Assembly (NCBI GenBank): GCA_024711125.1
Contig: JANJTM010000043.1
Coordinates: 1 to 64,000 of the forward strand
From: Rhodothermales bacterium
GTDB taxonomy: Bacteria > Bacteroidota > Rhodothermia > Rhodothermales > UBA10348
Direction: 5' to 3'
Length of the DNA stretch: 64,000 bases
The position numbers were made by a program, and so were the translations under genes. The notes beneath the pieces were generated by a model. That model made no database searches and was not told where the DNA came from. It was given only the letters and a program-made list of their open reading frames with translations. How positions within the stretch are numbered: position 1 is the first letter of the stretch; each line of letters opens with the position of its first letter. Shown in pieces: positions 39,169-47,500 of the stretch.

Positions 39169-40533
39169 GTGCGCGGCGCCACGACTTCGGCGGTGCTGGC
39201 GGCCCTCGTCGCGTTCTCCGGAGCGCCCGACCGCCGGACGACGGAAGGCGTCGGCTATGCGTATCCCGAGGACCCGAGCCACGGAACCCACGAAGAGGTG
39301 GCCCTGGTCGGACTGCACGGCGACGGTCTGCGGCTCGACGGTCGGTACGTGCGTGTGCGCAGTACACGGATCGAGCCGGGCGCGCCCCTGGCGGCCGTCG
39401 GCTCCACCCCCGACTTCCGGCACGCACCGGGTCCCGAGGGCCCCGAGCGCTGCACCCTGTCGCTCGAGTTCTGCGACCGCTTCGACGCGGTCAACGTTTA
39501 CTGGCACGTGGATCGCGTCGCGCGGCGCTTCTGGAGGGACCGGATGGGCATAGACCCGGATTTCCAGGCCGACGCGGCGGTCCACCTGGCGGGCAACGGT
39601 GCGCTCGCCGATCCGGCCCGGCACCTGCTGCAGTTCCGCCTGGGCGATACCTATACGCGCAACGCGGCCCGCGAGGACGATATCATCTACCACGAATATG
39701 CCCACCTGGTGGCTGCGCAGCTGGGCTTCGTCGTGGATACGACGTCCACGATTCCGGCGCGTGCCGTCAGCGAGGGGTTCGCCGATTACTTCGCCGCCAC
39801 GTTTACCGACGACCCGGGTATCGGAGAGTACTGGAAGGCCTGCACCCCGCGATACGAGTGCGTCGGTCCGAGGGACGATCCCGACGTGCGCACCCTGGCG
39901 ACCGACCCGGTGACCTGGAATTGGCGGGACGGACAGCCGCAGCAGGAGCTCAAGTACGGCGTCTGCACGCGGTTCGTGGAGACGGACGGCAAGTGCAAGA
40001 CCATATGGCTCAACACGGCGGCCGTCTACGTGTGGGGCATGATCTGGGGCTCCACGTTGTGGGACGTGCGCACGGAACTCGGGGCCGACGTCGCCGACCG
40101 ACTGGCGGCCGATGCCGTGCGCCGGCTGCGGCCGGCGCGCGCGACGCTCGAAACCGCGGCAGGGGCCGTGCTCGCCGCCGATCTCGACCGATACGGAGGA
40201 GCCTATCGGGCCGCCCTCGAGCGGGCGTTCGCGGCGCGCGGCATCCTGCCCGACCGGGCAGGCTCCGTGGGAGTCGATGTCGGGCCGGATCCGGTCCCGG
40301 TGGAGATCCATCCCGATCCCGCGAGCGGTTTCGTCCGGGTCCGGGCCGAGGGTGTGCGCAGGGCCGAAGCCGTGGACGTCCTGGGACGGGCGCGGGCACT
40401 CGTTTTCGAAGCGGAAGGAGCCTTCCTGACTCTCGACGTCTCGTCGCTGCCGGTCGGCCGGTGGTGGATCCGGCTCTCGGGCGAGGGTGGCATCCCCGTG
40501 GCGCCGGCCCGTCCGGTCGTCGTCGTGCGCTGA
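39169..40533 (+). CDS. Secreted HExxH metallopeptidase-like protein
   Basis: 454 aa, probably exported (short hydrophobic start AVLAALVAFSG; GTG start at 39169). A zinc-peptidase core is visible: YHEYAH (H175, E176, H179) with a downstream Glu in AVSEGFADYFA (E202), the gluzincin layout seen in fungalysin/thermolysin-like enzymes. Six Cys residues cluster in pairs (CTLSLEFC; CTPRYEC; CTRFVETDGKC), suggesting disulfides. The C-terminal 80 residues (VEIHPDPASGFVRVRAEG...LPVGRWWIRLSG) look like a type IX sorting domain. I cannot assign a named family. It follows the asparaginase-like gene by 3 bp. Confidence 0.75.
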   Translation: MRGATTSAVLAALVAFSGAPDRRTTEGVGYAYPEDPSHGTHEEVALVGLHGDGLRLDGRYVRVRSTRIEPGAPLAAVGSTPDFRHAPGPEGPERCTLSLEFCDRFDAVNVYWHVDRVARRFWRDRMGIDPDFQADAAVHLAGNGALADPARHLLQFRLGDTYTRNAAREDDIIYHEYAHLVAAQLGFVVDTTSTIPARAVSEGFADYFAATFTDDPGIGEYWKACTPRYECVGPRDDPDVRTLATDPVTWNWRDGQPQQELKYGVCTRFVETDGKCKTIWLNTAAVYVWGMIWGSTLWDVRTELGADVADRLAADAVRRLRPARATLETAAGAVLAADLDRYGGAYRAALERAFAARGILPDRAGSVGVDVGPDPVPVEIHPDPASGFVRVRAEGVRRAEAVDVLGRARALVFEAEGAFLTLDVSSLPVGRWWIRLSGEGGIPVAPARPVVVVR

Positions 40534-40539
40534 CCGGCG

Positions 40540-40547
40540 TATCTTCG
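40540..40547 (+). promoter_or_regulatory. TATCTTCG, candidate -7 element before ftsX
   Basis: TATCTTCG fits the Bacteroidota TAnnTTTG box at all but the seventh position and lies 28 bp before the ftsX start. The same kind of element occurs ahead of the TrmH-like (31321), YceH-like (33560) and GAF-domain (53916) genes. I see no convincing -33 element here. Confidence 0.3.
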
Positions 40548-40575
40548 ACGACCGACCGAAACCGACCGACTGCGC

Positions 40576-41457
40576 GTGGCCGTTCTTCCGTACAGTATCC
40601 GGGAAGGCCTCAAGGGGCTGGCGAGGGCGCGGTTCGCCGCGTTCGCGTCGACCAGCGCCATGGCGGTCTCTCTCCTGCTCGTCGGAACCGTGCTCGTGAT
40701 CGGGTTCGAGGCTGCCCAGGTCGCGCAGTGGCTGCGCGAACGCGTGGGCGAGGCCGAGATCTTTCTCGAGGTGGATACCGACGACATGACCGGCCAGTCG
40801 CTGGAACGCCGGTTGGCGCTTCACCCGGCCGTCGTCTCCACCCGGTACGTTTCGAAGGCCGAGGCAGTGGAGATCTTCCGGCGGGAGTTCGGCGAAGGTG
40901 CGGAGGCCTTCTTCGACCGCCCGTTCCTGCCGCCGTCCATCCGCGTCCAGTTCCGGCAGGCGTGGGCCAACCCCGACAGCCTCTCCGCTCTCAAGGATCG
41001 ACTGGAACGGATTCCGCGGGTCGACGAAGTGCAGTACAACCAGGCCCTGCTCGTCGCCGTGCAGCGCAACCTGCGCCTGATCACCTTCTTCGGCGCGGGC
41101 ATCGGTTTCGTCGTGCTCCTCGCGTCGATATTCCTCGTCGCCAACACGATCCGGCTTACCATCTACGCCCGGCGGTTGCTGATCCGCACGATGAAACTGG
41201 TCGGCGCGACGGACGCCTTCATACGCAGACCCTTCCTCGTGGAGGGCGCGGCGCAGGGATTCGTCGCGGGCCTGATCGCCGCCGGCCTGCTCTGGGGTGC
41301 GGTCGAGTCGATCGTCGCCTGGGTGCCTGAGCTTCACCTCGGGGATGCGTTCCTCCCCGTCGCGATGGGAACGGTCGTGGGGGCCGGCGTCGCGCTCGGA
41401 TGGCTCGGATCCCTGCTCTCGGTTCGGCGCTTCATCCGCAACGTGGCGGTAGCCTGA
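40576..41457 (+). CDS. ftsX: Cell-division permease FtsX
   Basis: 293-aa ABC-type membrane subunit that, with FtsE, activates peptidoglycan hydrolases at the septum. Topology and motifs fit: an N-terminal helix (AMAVSLLLVGTVLVIGF), an extracytoplasmic domain (about 60-165, opening EIFLEVDTDDMTG), three C-terminal helices, and the FtsX motif IYARRLLIRTMKLVGATDAFIRRPFLVEG as separate pieces around 195-225. It starts at GTG 40576. ftsE is not adjacent, which is usual in Bacteroidota-like genomes. It is convergent with the cyclase gene (6 bp between stops). Confidence 0.92.
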   Translation: MAVLPYSIREGLKGLARARFAAFASTSAMAVSLLLVGTVLVIGFEAAQVAQWLRERVGEAEIFLEVDTDDMTGQSLERRLALHPAVVSTRYVSKAEAVEIFRREFGEGAEAFFDRPFLPPSIRVQFRQAWANPDSLSALKDRLERIPRVDEVQYNQALLVAVQRNLRLITFFGAGIGFVVLLASIFLVANTIRLTIYARRLLIRTMKLVGATDAFIRRPFLVEGAAQGFVAGLIAAGLLWGAVESIVAWVPELHLGDAFLPVAMGTVVGAGVALGWLGSLLSVRRFIRNVAVA

Positions 41458-41463
41458 GCCGGC

Positions 41464-42258
41464 TCAGGGCACGACCGCCACGATGCGGAGCGGCCCTCCC
41501 GACCCGCCCGCGATCTTCATCGGCAGGGCGATGACGTGAAACCCGGTTTCGGGCAAGTCGCCCAGGTTGGCCACGTTCTCGAAGGCCGGGATCTCCGCAT
41601 CGAACAGGATGCGATGCGATTCGAAGCCCTTCGACTGCCCGTGATCGATCGACGGAGTGTCGATGCCGACGGAGGCGATGCGCCGGTTCGCGACGATCCA
41701 CTCGGCGGCTTCGGGCGAAAGACCCGGGAAATGCAGCTTCGTGACCGCCTCGGGACCCCTCTCGTCGGTGCCCATGTACGACGCCCGGTCGGGCCAGCGC
41801 TCGTGGAAACCCGTGCGCAGGATCAGGATCGATCCGTCGGGCAGTTGCCCGTTGCGCTCTTCCCACGCAACCAGGTCGGCGACCGATACCAGGTAGTCCG
41901 GGTCGGCACCGGCCGCGGAGGACACGTCGAGCAGCACCGCCGGAGCGACGAGGCGCTCGAGGGCGATCTCGTCGGCCGTGGAGCGACCTTCCGCGAAATG
42001 GATCGGTGCGTCCAGATGGGTACCGCCGTGTTCGGCCGAACGGAAGGTATTGGCCTCGTAATACCAGCCGCCCTCGGTCATGCCGTGGAAATCGGCGGTG
42101 AGCTCGAAGCCCGAGGCGGTCGGCCAGTAGACCGTCGTGGAGTCGTAGGCGTGGCTCAGGTCCACGAGGCGGCCGCCGGGAAACGGGACGGGTTCCGGTG
42201 TGCGGGCGCACGCGGAAACGAGGGCGACGGCAAACAGGAAGACGAGGGATCGGGACAT
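41464..42258 (-). CDS. Cyclase/kynurenine-formamidase-like lipoprotein
   Basis: 264-aa member of the cyclase family (KynB-like metal hydrolases). The metal motif HGGTHLDAPIHF near residues 75-88 matches HxGTHxDxPxHF, and GIDTPSIDHG and the C-terminal VIALPMKIAGGSGGPLRIVA are typical. A lipoprotein signal (VALVSAC, Cys17) indicates an envelope location, whereas KynB itself is cytoplasmic. Kynurenine formamidase activity is possible but unproven; no other tryptophan-degradation genes are near. ATG 42258 gives the lipoprotein start. It is divergent from the ATP-grasp gene across 60 bp. Confidence 0.88.
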   Translation of the reverse strand: MSRSLVFLFAVALVSACARTPEPVPFPGGRLVDLSHAYDSTTVYWPTASGFELTADFHGMTEGGWYYEANTFRSAEHGGTHLDAPIHFAEGRSTADEIALERLVAPAVLLDVSSAAGADPDYLVSVADLVAWEERNGQLPDGSILILRTGFHERWPDRASYMGTDERGPEAVTKLHFPGLSPEAAEWIVANRRIASVGIDTPSIDHGQSKGFESHRILFDAEIPAFENVANLGDLPETGFHVIALPMKIAGGSGGPLRIVAVVP

Positions 42259-42318
42259 GGCACCGGGGCGTTGCAGGCGCCCCATGATACCGCACGCGAC
42301 GATACCCCGCGGCCCGAG

Positions 42319-43314
42319 ATGCGCGTAGGCCTCGTATTCGACCTTTTCGATGCCTGGCCCTGGCGGCCGGGCGATCCCTTCGACGCCGACGCCGAGAACG
42401 AACCGGAGGACACGGTCGTGGCGCTGGAGGAGGCCCTGCGGTGGTTGGGCCACGTCCCCGTGCGCGTCGGCACGCCGCACGACCTCTGGCGCCTGGGCGC
42501 CGACACCGGCCTGGACGCCGCAGTCAACATTGCCGAAGGCTTCCGATCGCGCAACCGGGAAGGCTGGGCGCCCACCCTGCTCGAGATGGCGGGTATACCG
42601 TTCGTCGGCTCCGATGCCGTCACGCTCTCGCTGAGCCTCGACAAGGCGTGGACCAAGGACCTGGCCGTCGCGGCCGGCGTGCCGACGCCCCCCTACCGGA
42701 TCTACGGGACGGCGTCGCAGATCGAATACGACGATCTACCGGGGCCCTTTCCGCTCTTCGTGAAACCGAGGTACGAAGGTTCGGCGAAGGGCATCGACGG
42801 ACGCAACCGCGTCGAGGATCCGGCGGCGCTCCGGGAGGCGGTGGACCGCCTTGCCGGCGTCTACGAGCAGGATGTGCTGGTGGAACCGTTCATCGGCGGG
42901 GGCGGAGAATTCACGGTCGCCGTCGTCGGGCACCGCCCGCCGCGCGCGCTCCCCGTGCTCCAGCGGGCGGTGGACGAAGCGACGGGAATCGGGCTTCACG
43001 CGCTCGATCGACGGGGTCTGGAGTGCCCGTCGGGTCCCTGGTCGCTTGCCGGGAGCCTCGATTCCGTCCTGGAACGAACCCTCGAGCGGTTCGCGCTGCG
43101 GATCTTTGCCAAGCTGGAGTGCCGCGATTTCGCCCGCGTCGACTTCCGGGTCGACCGGGAGGGCCGGCCCTGGTTCCTGGAGATCAATCCGCTTCCGACG
43201 TTCGACCCGGAGGGCACGTTCGCGATCCTGGCCGAGCTGTCGGGCCGCACGTATCCCGACTTCCTGGCCGACGTGCTCGGCGAGGCCCTCGCGCGGATCG
43301 CGCCCGGCGCCTGA
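42319..43314 (+). CDS. D-alanine-D-alanine-ligase-like ATP-grasp enzyme
   Basis: 331-aa ATP-grasp ligase resembling Ddl. The N-domain starts MRVGLVFDLF; the ATP-binding motif is PLFVKPRYEGSAKGI (about 145-160) and the Mg site is FLEINPLPTFDPEGTF (about 290-305). The usual Ddl active-site features are loosely kept, but the C-terminal PG of NxxPG is replaced by NPLPTF, so D-Ala-D-Ala synthesis is doubtful. It is followed 28 bp later by a KamA-family aminomutase. I infer it may ligate an amino acid, perhaps beta-lysine, to another substrate. Confidence 0.82.
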   Translation: MRVGLVFDLFDAWPWRPGDPFDADAENEPEDTVVALEEALRWLGHVPVRVGTPHDLWRLGADTGLDAAVNIAEGFRSRNREGWAPTLLEMAGIPFVGSDAVTLSLSLDKAWTKDLAVAAGVPTPPYRIYGTASQIEYDDLPGPFPLFVKPRYEGSAKGIDGRNRVEDPAALREAVDRLAGVYEQDVLVEPFIGGGGEFTVAVVGHRPPRALPVLQRAVDEATGIGLHALDRRGLECPSGPWSLAGSLDSVLERTLERFALRIFAKLECRDFARVDFRVDREGRPWFLEINPLPTFDPEGTFAILAELSGRTYPDFLADVLGEALARIAPGA

Positions 43315-43342
43315 GGCGTACGCATTCTTCCCGAGACTCGAG

Positions 43343-44569
43343 ATGTCTGCACCAGACCCCAGCCGTACCGACCGCCCGGCCGAATGGACCGACTGGCGAT
43401 GGCAGATGCGCAACCGCATCGACTCGCTGGAAGCGTTGGAGCGTGTCGTGCATCCGACCGAGGACGAGCGACGGGCGGTGCACGAGACCCGAAGCGTGTT
43501 CCGCTGGAACGTCACGCCGTATTACGCTTCGCTGATGGATCCGGACGACCCGGCCTGCCCGGTTCGGCGCCAGGTCGTTCCCACGATGTCGGAACTGGAT
43601 GCCGACATCGTCGGCGTGGTCGACCCGCTGGAGGAGGTTGCGCACTCGCCCGTGCGCAACCTGATCCACAACTATCCCGACCGCGTGGCCTTCTGCGTCA
43701 CCACCGAGTGCGCGATCTACTGCCGGTACTGCCTGCGCAAGCGGCTCGTCGGGGACGCCGAGCAGATGATGAACCGCCGCGAGCTCCAGGAGGCGGTCGA
43801 CTACATCGCGGCGCACCCGGAGATCCGCGACGTGCTGCTCACGGGCGGGGATCCGCTCACCTACGGCGACCGGCAGATCGAGTGGCTGCTGTCGAGGCTG
43901 CGCGCCATCGACCACGTGGAGATCGTGCGCCTCGGCTCCCGCATGCCGGTCAAACTGCCGTACCGGATCACGCCCGAGCTCTGCGAGGTGCTCTCGCGCT
44001 ATCACCCGGTGTGGCTGAACACCCACTTCAACCACCCGAAGGAAGTCACGCCCGACGCCGCGGCGGCCGTCGACCGGCTGCTCCGGGCCGGTGTGCCCGT
44101 CGGCAACCAGACGGTGCTGCTGAAGGGTGTCAACGACGACCGGGAGACCCTTCGCGGCCTGTTCGCCGCGCTCGTGAGGGCGCGCGTGCGGCCGTACTAC
44201 CTGTACCAGGCCCAGCTGATCGGGGGCACGGCGCCCTTCCGCACGTCCATCGAGAAAGGCATGGCACTGATGGCTTCGATCCGCGGGTACGCGACCGGGT
44301 TCTCGATCCCGACGTACGTGCTCGATACGCCGTTCGGAAAGGTGCCGCTCGATCGCTCGTGGGTCCTCGGGCGGTCCGGGGACCACGTCGTGATGCGCAC
44401 GACGCGCGGAACGACCTGGGCGGAACCCAATCCCATGCCTCCGGACGAGGTCGGGTACGCCGGCGTGCTCGAGACCATCCCGATGCCGGATGACGCCGTC
44501 ACGATCAAGACCGGAGCCCGAACATTCGAGGGGTTCCGGCCGGAATCGTGGCTCGTGCCGGCTATTTGA
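43343..44569 (+). CDS. kamA: KamA-family radical SAM aminomutase (lysine 2,3-aminomutase)
   Basis: 408-aa radical SAM, PLP-dependent aminomutase, predicted to convert L-lysine to beta-lysine. The [4Fe-4S] motif CAIYCRYC (C123, C127, C130) matches CxxxCxxC; LLTGGDPL, WLNTHFNHPKEVT and NQTVLLKGVNDD follow. The likely PLP Lys is K333 in VLDTPFGKVPLD. The length fits KamA rather than the shorter EF-P enzyme EpmB, though the boundary is soft. No beta-lysine acetyltransferase (ablB) or lysine fermentation genes are nearby. Its stop overlaps the 3' end of the convergent giant gene by 8 bp. Confidence 0.9.
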   Translation: MSAPDPSRTDRPAEWTDWRWQMRNRIDSLEALERVVHPTEDERRAVHETRSVFRWNVTPYYASLMDPDDPACPVRRQVVPTMSELDADIVGVVDPLEEVAHSPVRNLIHNYPDRVAFCVTTECAIYCRYCLRKRLVGDAEQMMNRRELQEAVDYIAAHPEIRDVLLTGGDPLTYGDRQIEWLLSRLRAIDHVEIVRLGSRMPVKLPYRITPELCEVLSRYHPVWLNTHFNHPKEVTPDAAAAVDRLLRAGVPVGNQTVLLKGVNDDRETLRGLFAALVRARVRPYYLYQAQLIGGTAPFRTSIEKGMALMASIRGYATGFSIPTYVLDTPFGKVPLDRSWVLGRSGDHVVMRTTRGTTWAEPNPMPPDEVGYAGVLETIPMPDDAVTIKTGARTFEGFRPESWLVPAI

Positions 44570-47500
44570 CCAGGGTCACGGTGCGCGTCGTGACGACGGA
44601 GCCGGCGGACAGGCGCACCAGGTAGATTCCGCTGGGCAGTCCCGACGCCTCGAACACCGTTTCGTGCCGGCCCGCCGGCAGCGTGCCGTCGGCAAGGATC
44701 CGGACCTCGCGGCCGAGCAGGTCGTGGACCGTCAGCCGCAGTTCCGAAGCGGTAGGCAGCGAGAAGGCGATGCGGGTCGTCGGGTTGAAAGGGTTGGGCC
44801 ACGCCGGGGCCAGCGTCACCGCGTGGGGAAGCGCCGACACTTCCGTGCTCGTGGCCGAGGCCATGGCCGGCAACTCGACCTCGGCCGATTCTCCGAAGCC
44901 CGTCACGCGGAGCGGAGTGACCGAGATCCGGTCGGGCACGCTGCCGCGCAGCGTGGCTACCAGGAAGTTGCCGTTCGAAACGGTCACGAAGCGCGCGACT
45001 CCGGACGCGTCGGGGGCGCCGTGCTGCAGGAGCACGTCACGGTCGGAACGGAGCAGGCCGTCGCCGTCGACGTCGCGATAGAGGCCGACCGTGAGATCCT
45101 GGTCGTGTCCCGGGGTCGCCACGCGGCCGGCGATCGTGTTGGGCTGGTTCGTCAGGCAATCGATCGACTCGTAGTCGCGGGTTCCCGAGGCGCCGAGGTC
45201 GGTTCGCAGCGAGGTCCGCCCGGTCTGCCGGTCGATGCGCACGATCGCGCGGCCGTAGCTCCCCAGCGATCCGATCAGCGTGCCGTCGCCATCGAAGGTC
45301 AGACCTTCCACGTCGTCGAGGTCCAGGGTCACGGTACGGGTTACGATGCCGGTCGCGCGGTCGATCGACGCGAGGAACGAAGGCCTGTCGCGTTCCGAGA
45401 CGATCCCGATCAGCGATCCGTCCACCGGATCGATGGCGATATCGTCGATGTGCAACCCGGTATCTCCGGTCAGGGACAGGTAATCGATCCCCGGGCCGAA
45501 CGCGTCGGGCCAGACCCGTCCGGTGGCGGGGTCGAGCCGGAGGAGCACGTCGGCTCCGCCCGAACGTCGCGCCATGCCGTACAGGTGGCCGGTCTGCGGG
45601 TCGAACCGGATGCCGTCGATGTCGCCGACCGGGAGCGAACCCGCCGGGCCGCGCGCGGTGCCGGCTGCGCCGATCGGCGTGTCCACGCCGGTGGCCGTGT
45701 CGACGAGCCCCAGCACGGCGCCGTCGACGACGTAGAGCCGCCGGGTGAAGGGGTCGAACGCCATCGCCTCGACGTCGAGCGTGCCGGTGGGGCCGATGAC
45801 GACCTCCAGGTTCGTCTGCTTCGTGACGGCGACGAGGACGTCCACGCTGGTGCCCAGGCGGCTTTCGTCGGCCACGAGATAACACACGTCGGCAGGGGGC
45901 GGAGGAGGTTCGCCCGGATCGCCGGGGTCGGTTTCGCCGGTTCCGGGGTCGGTTTCGCCGGCTCCCGGGTCCGTTTCGCCCGTCCCGGGGTCGGTGGTGC
46001 CGCTTCCGGAGCCGTTTCCGGCCGGTCGCACGCGGCAATCCAGCGCTTCGTAGTCCTGGTTGGGGCCTGCCCCCACCCGGGCGACCAACGTTGCGACACC
46101 GGTCGACGGTACGATCTCCCATACCCGGCTGCCGTCTCCGCCCTCGGAAGCCAGGAGGCGTCCGTCCTCCGTGAAGCCCATGCCCTCGAGGTCGTCGACG
46201 GCAACCGTCACCGAAGCCGTTACCGTTCCGGAGGTCCTGTCCACGGTCGACAGGATCGAGGTGTCGCGCCCCGGCGAGAGCACGTACAGCGTGCCCGACG
46301 CCGGGTGAATGGCGAGATCGTCCACGCCGGTGAGCCCCTGGAGGCGCAGATAGTCACCGCCGCCGCCGAACGCGCCGCGAACGACCGTGCCGGTGGCGGG
46401 ATCGAGGCGCACGAGGAAGGCCGAACTCGAGGAGAAGGTCGTCGCGAGGAGGTGACCGTTGGCCGGGTCGAACGCCAGTCCGTCGAGATCGGTGAGCGGA
46501 AGATTGCCGTCCGGTCCGGCGGCGGTGCCGGCCGGGCCGATGGCGGTGAAGGTCGCCGACACGGGATCCAGCAGCCCCAGCGTTCCGCCGTTGGTCGCGT
46601 AGATCTTCCCGGACGCGGGATGCACGGCGATGGCTTCCACATCGGAGGTGCCGGTCGGGCCTATCACGATCTCGGCAGACCCGGCCAACCGGGAGAGCAC
46701 GTCGCGGGACCCGGTGCCCGCGTCGTCGGCCACCAGGTAGCAGACCGCCTCGAAGGGCGTGGCTTCCGGATCGGTGCCCGGATCGGTGCCCGGGTCGGTG
46801 CCCGGATCGGTGGACGAGGTCGGTGGCACGTGGCAGTCCAGGGACTCGTAGTCCTGGTTGCTTCCGGTGCCGATCCTGGCCCGGAGCGCCGTGGCGCCGG
46901 TCCCCGGGTCGACGATCCACACGCGCGAGCCGTCGTCGCCCTCCGAAGCCAGGAGGGTGCCCGCCGAGTCGAACCCGAGGCCCTCGAGCCGGCTCGTGGC
47001 GAGCTGGACGCTCGAAAGCACCTGGCCGGTCGCCCGGTCCACCCGGTAGAGCATCGACCGGCTGCCGTCCTCCTGCAGGGCGAAGAGGTCTCCGTTCGAC
47101 GGATGGATGGCGATGTCGGTCACGGAGTGGAGGCCCTGCAGGCGCAGGTAGTCGCTGCCCGTGCCGAACGCCCCGGCGATCACCGAGCCGGTGCCCGGGT
47201 TCAGCCGTACGAGATACGCCGAGCGGGTGGAATACGTGGCGGCATAGAGGAATCCCGTGGCCGGGTCGAACGAAAGTCCGTCCAGGTCTCCGAGCGCCAC
47301 GGCGCCTTCCGGACCGCGGGCCGTGCCGGCCGTTCCGAGGGTCGTGAACGCACCGGTAAGCCGGTCGAGCAGGCCGATCGTGCCGCCGTCGGCCGCGAAT
47401 ACGCGTCCCGTGTACGGCTCCACGGCGATGGCCTCGATCGAGAGGGTTCCCGTGGGACCTATGACCTGTTCGCGGTCGCCGGAGAGCCGGGTGAACGTGT

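Noticed and set aside
35914-41337. An 1,807-codon open frame on the minus strand across the hut region
   Set aside because: It is antisense to hutU, hutH, hutI and their neighbours, whose family motifs are unmistakable. Its product is Arg/His/Asp-rich low-complexity sequence, as high GC content produces in the complementary frame.
42319-43314. Annotation as ddl for cell-wall synthesis
   Set aside because: The final motif is NPLPTF rather than the Ddl NxxPG type, and the gene pairs with kamA instead of mur genes.
45922-46814. Tandem repeats as a CRISPR-like or satellite element
   Set aside because: Both are in frame within the phosphoesterase gene and encode TDPG-type linkers with periods of 21 and 12 bp, so they are coding repeats.
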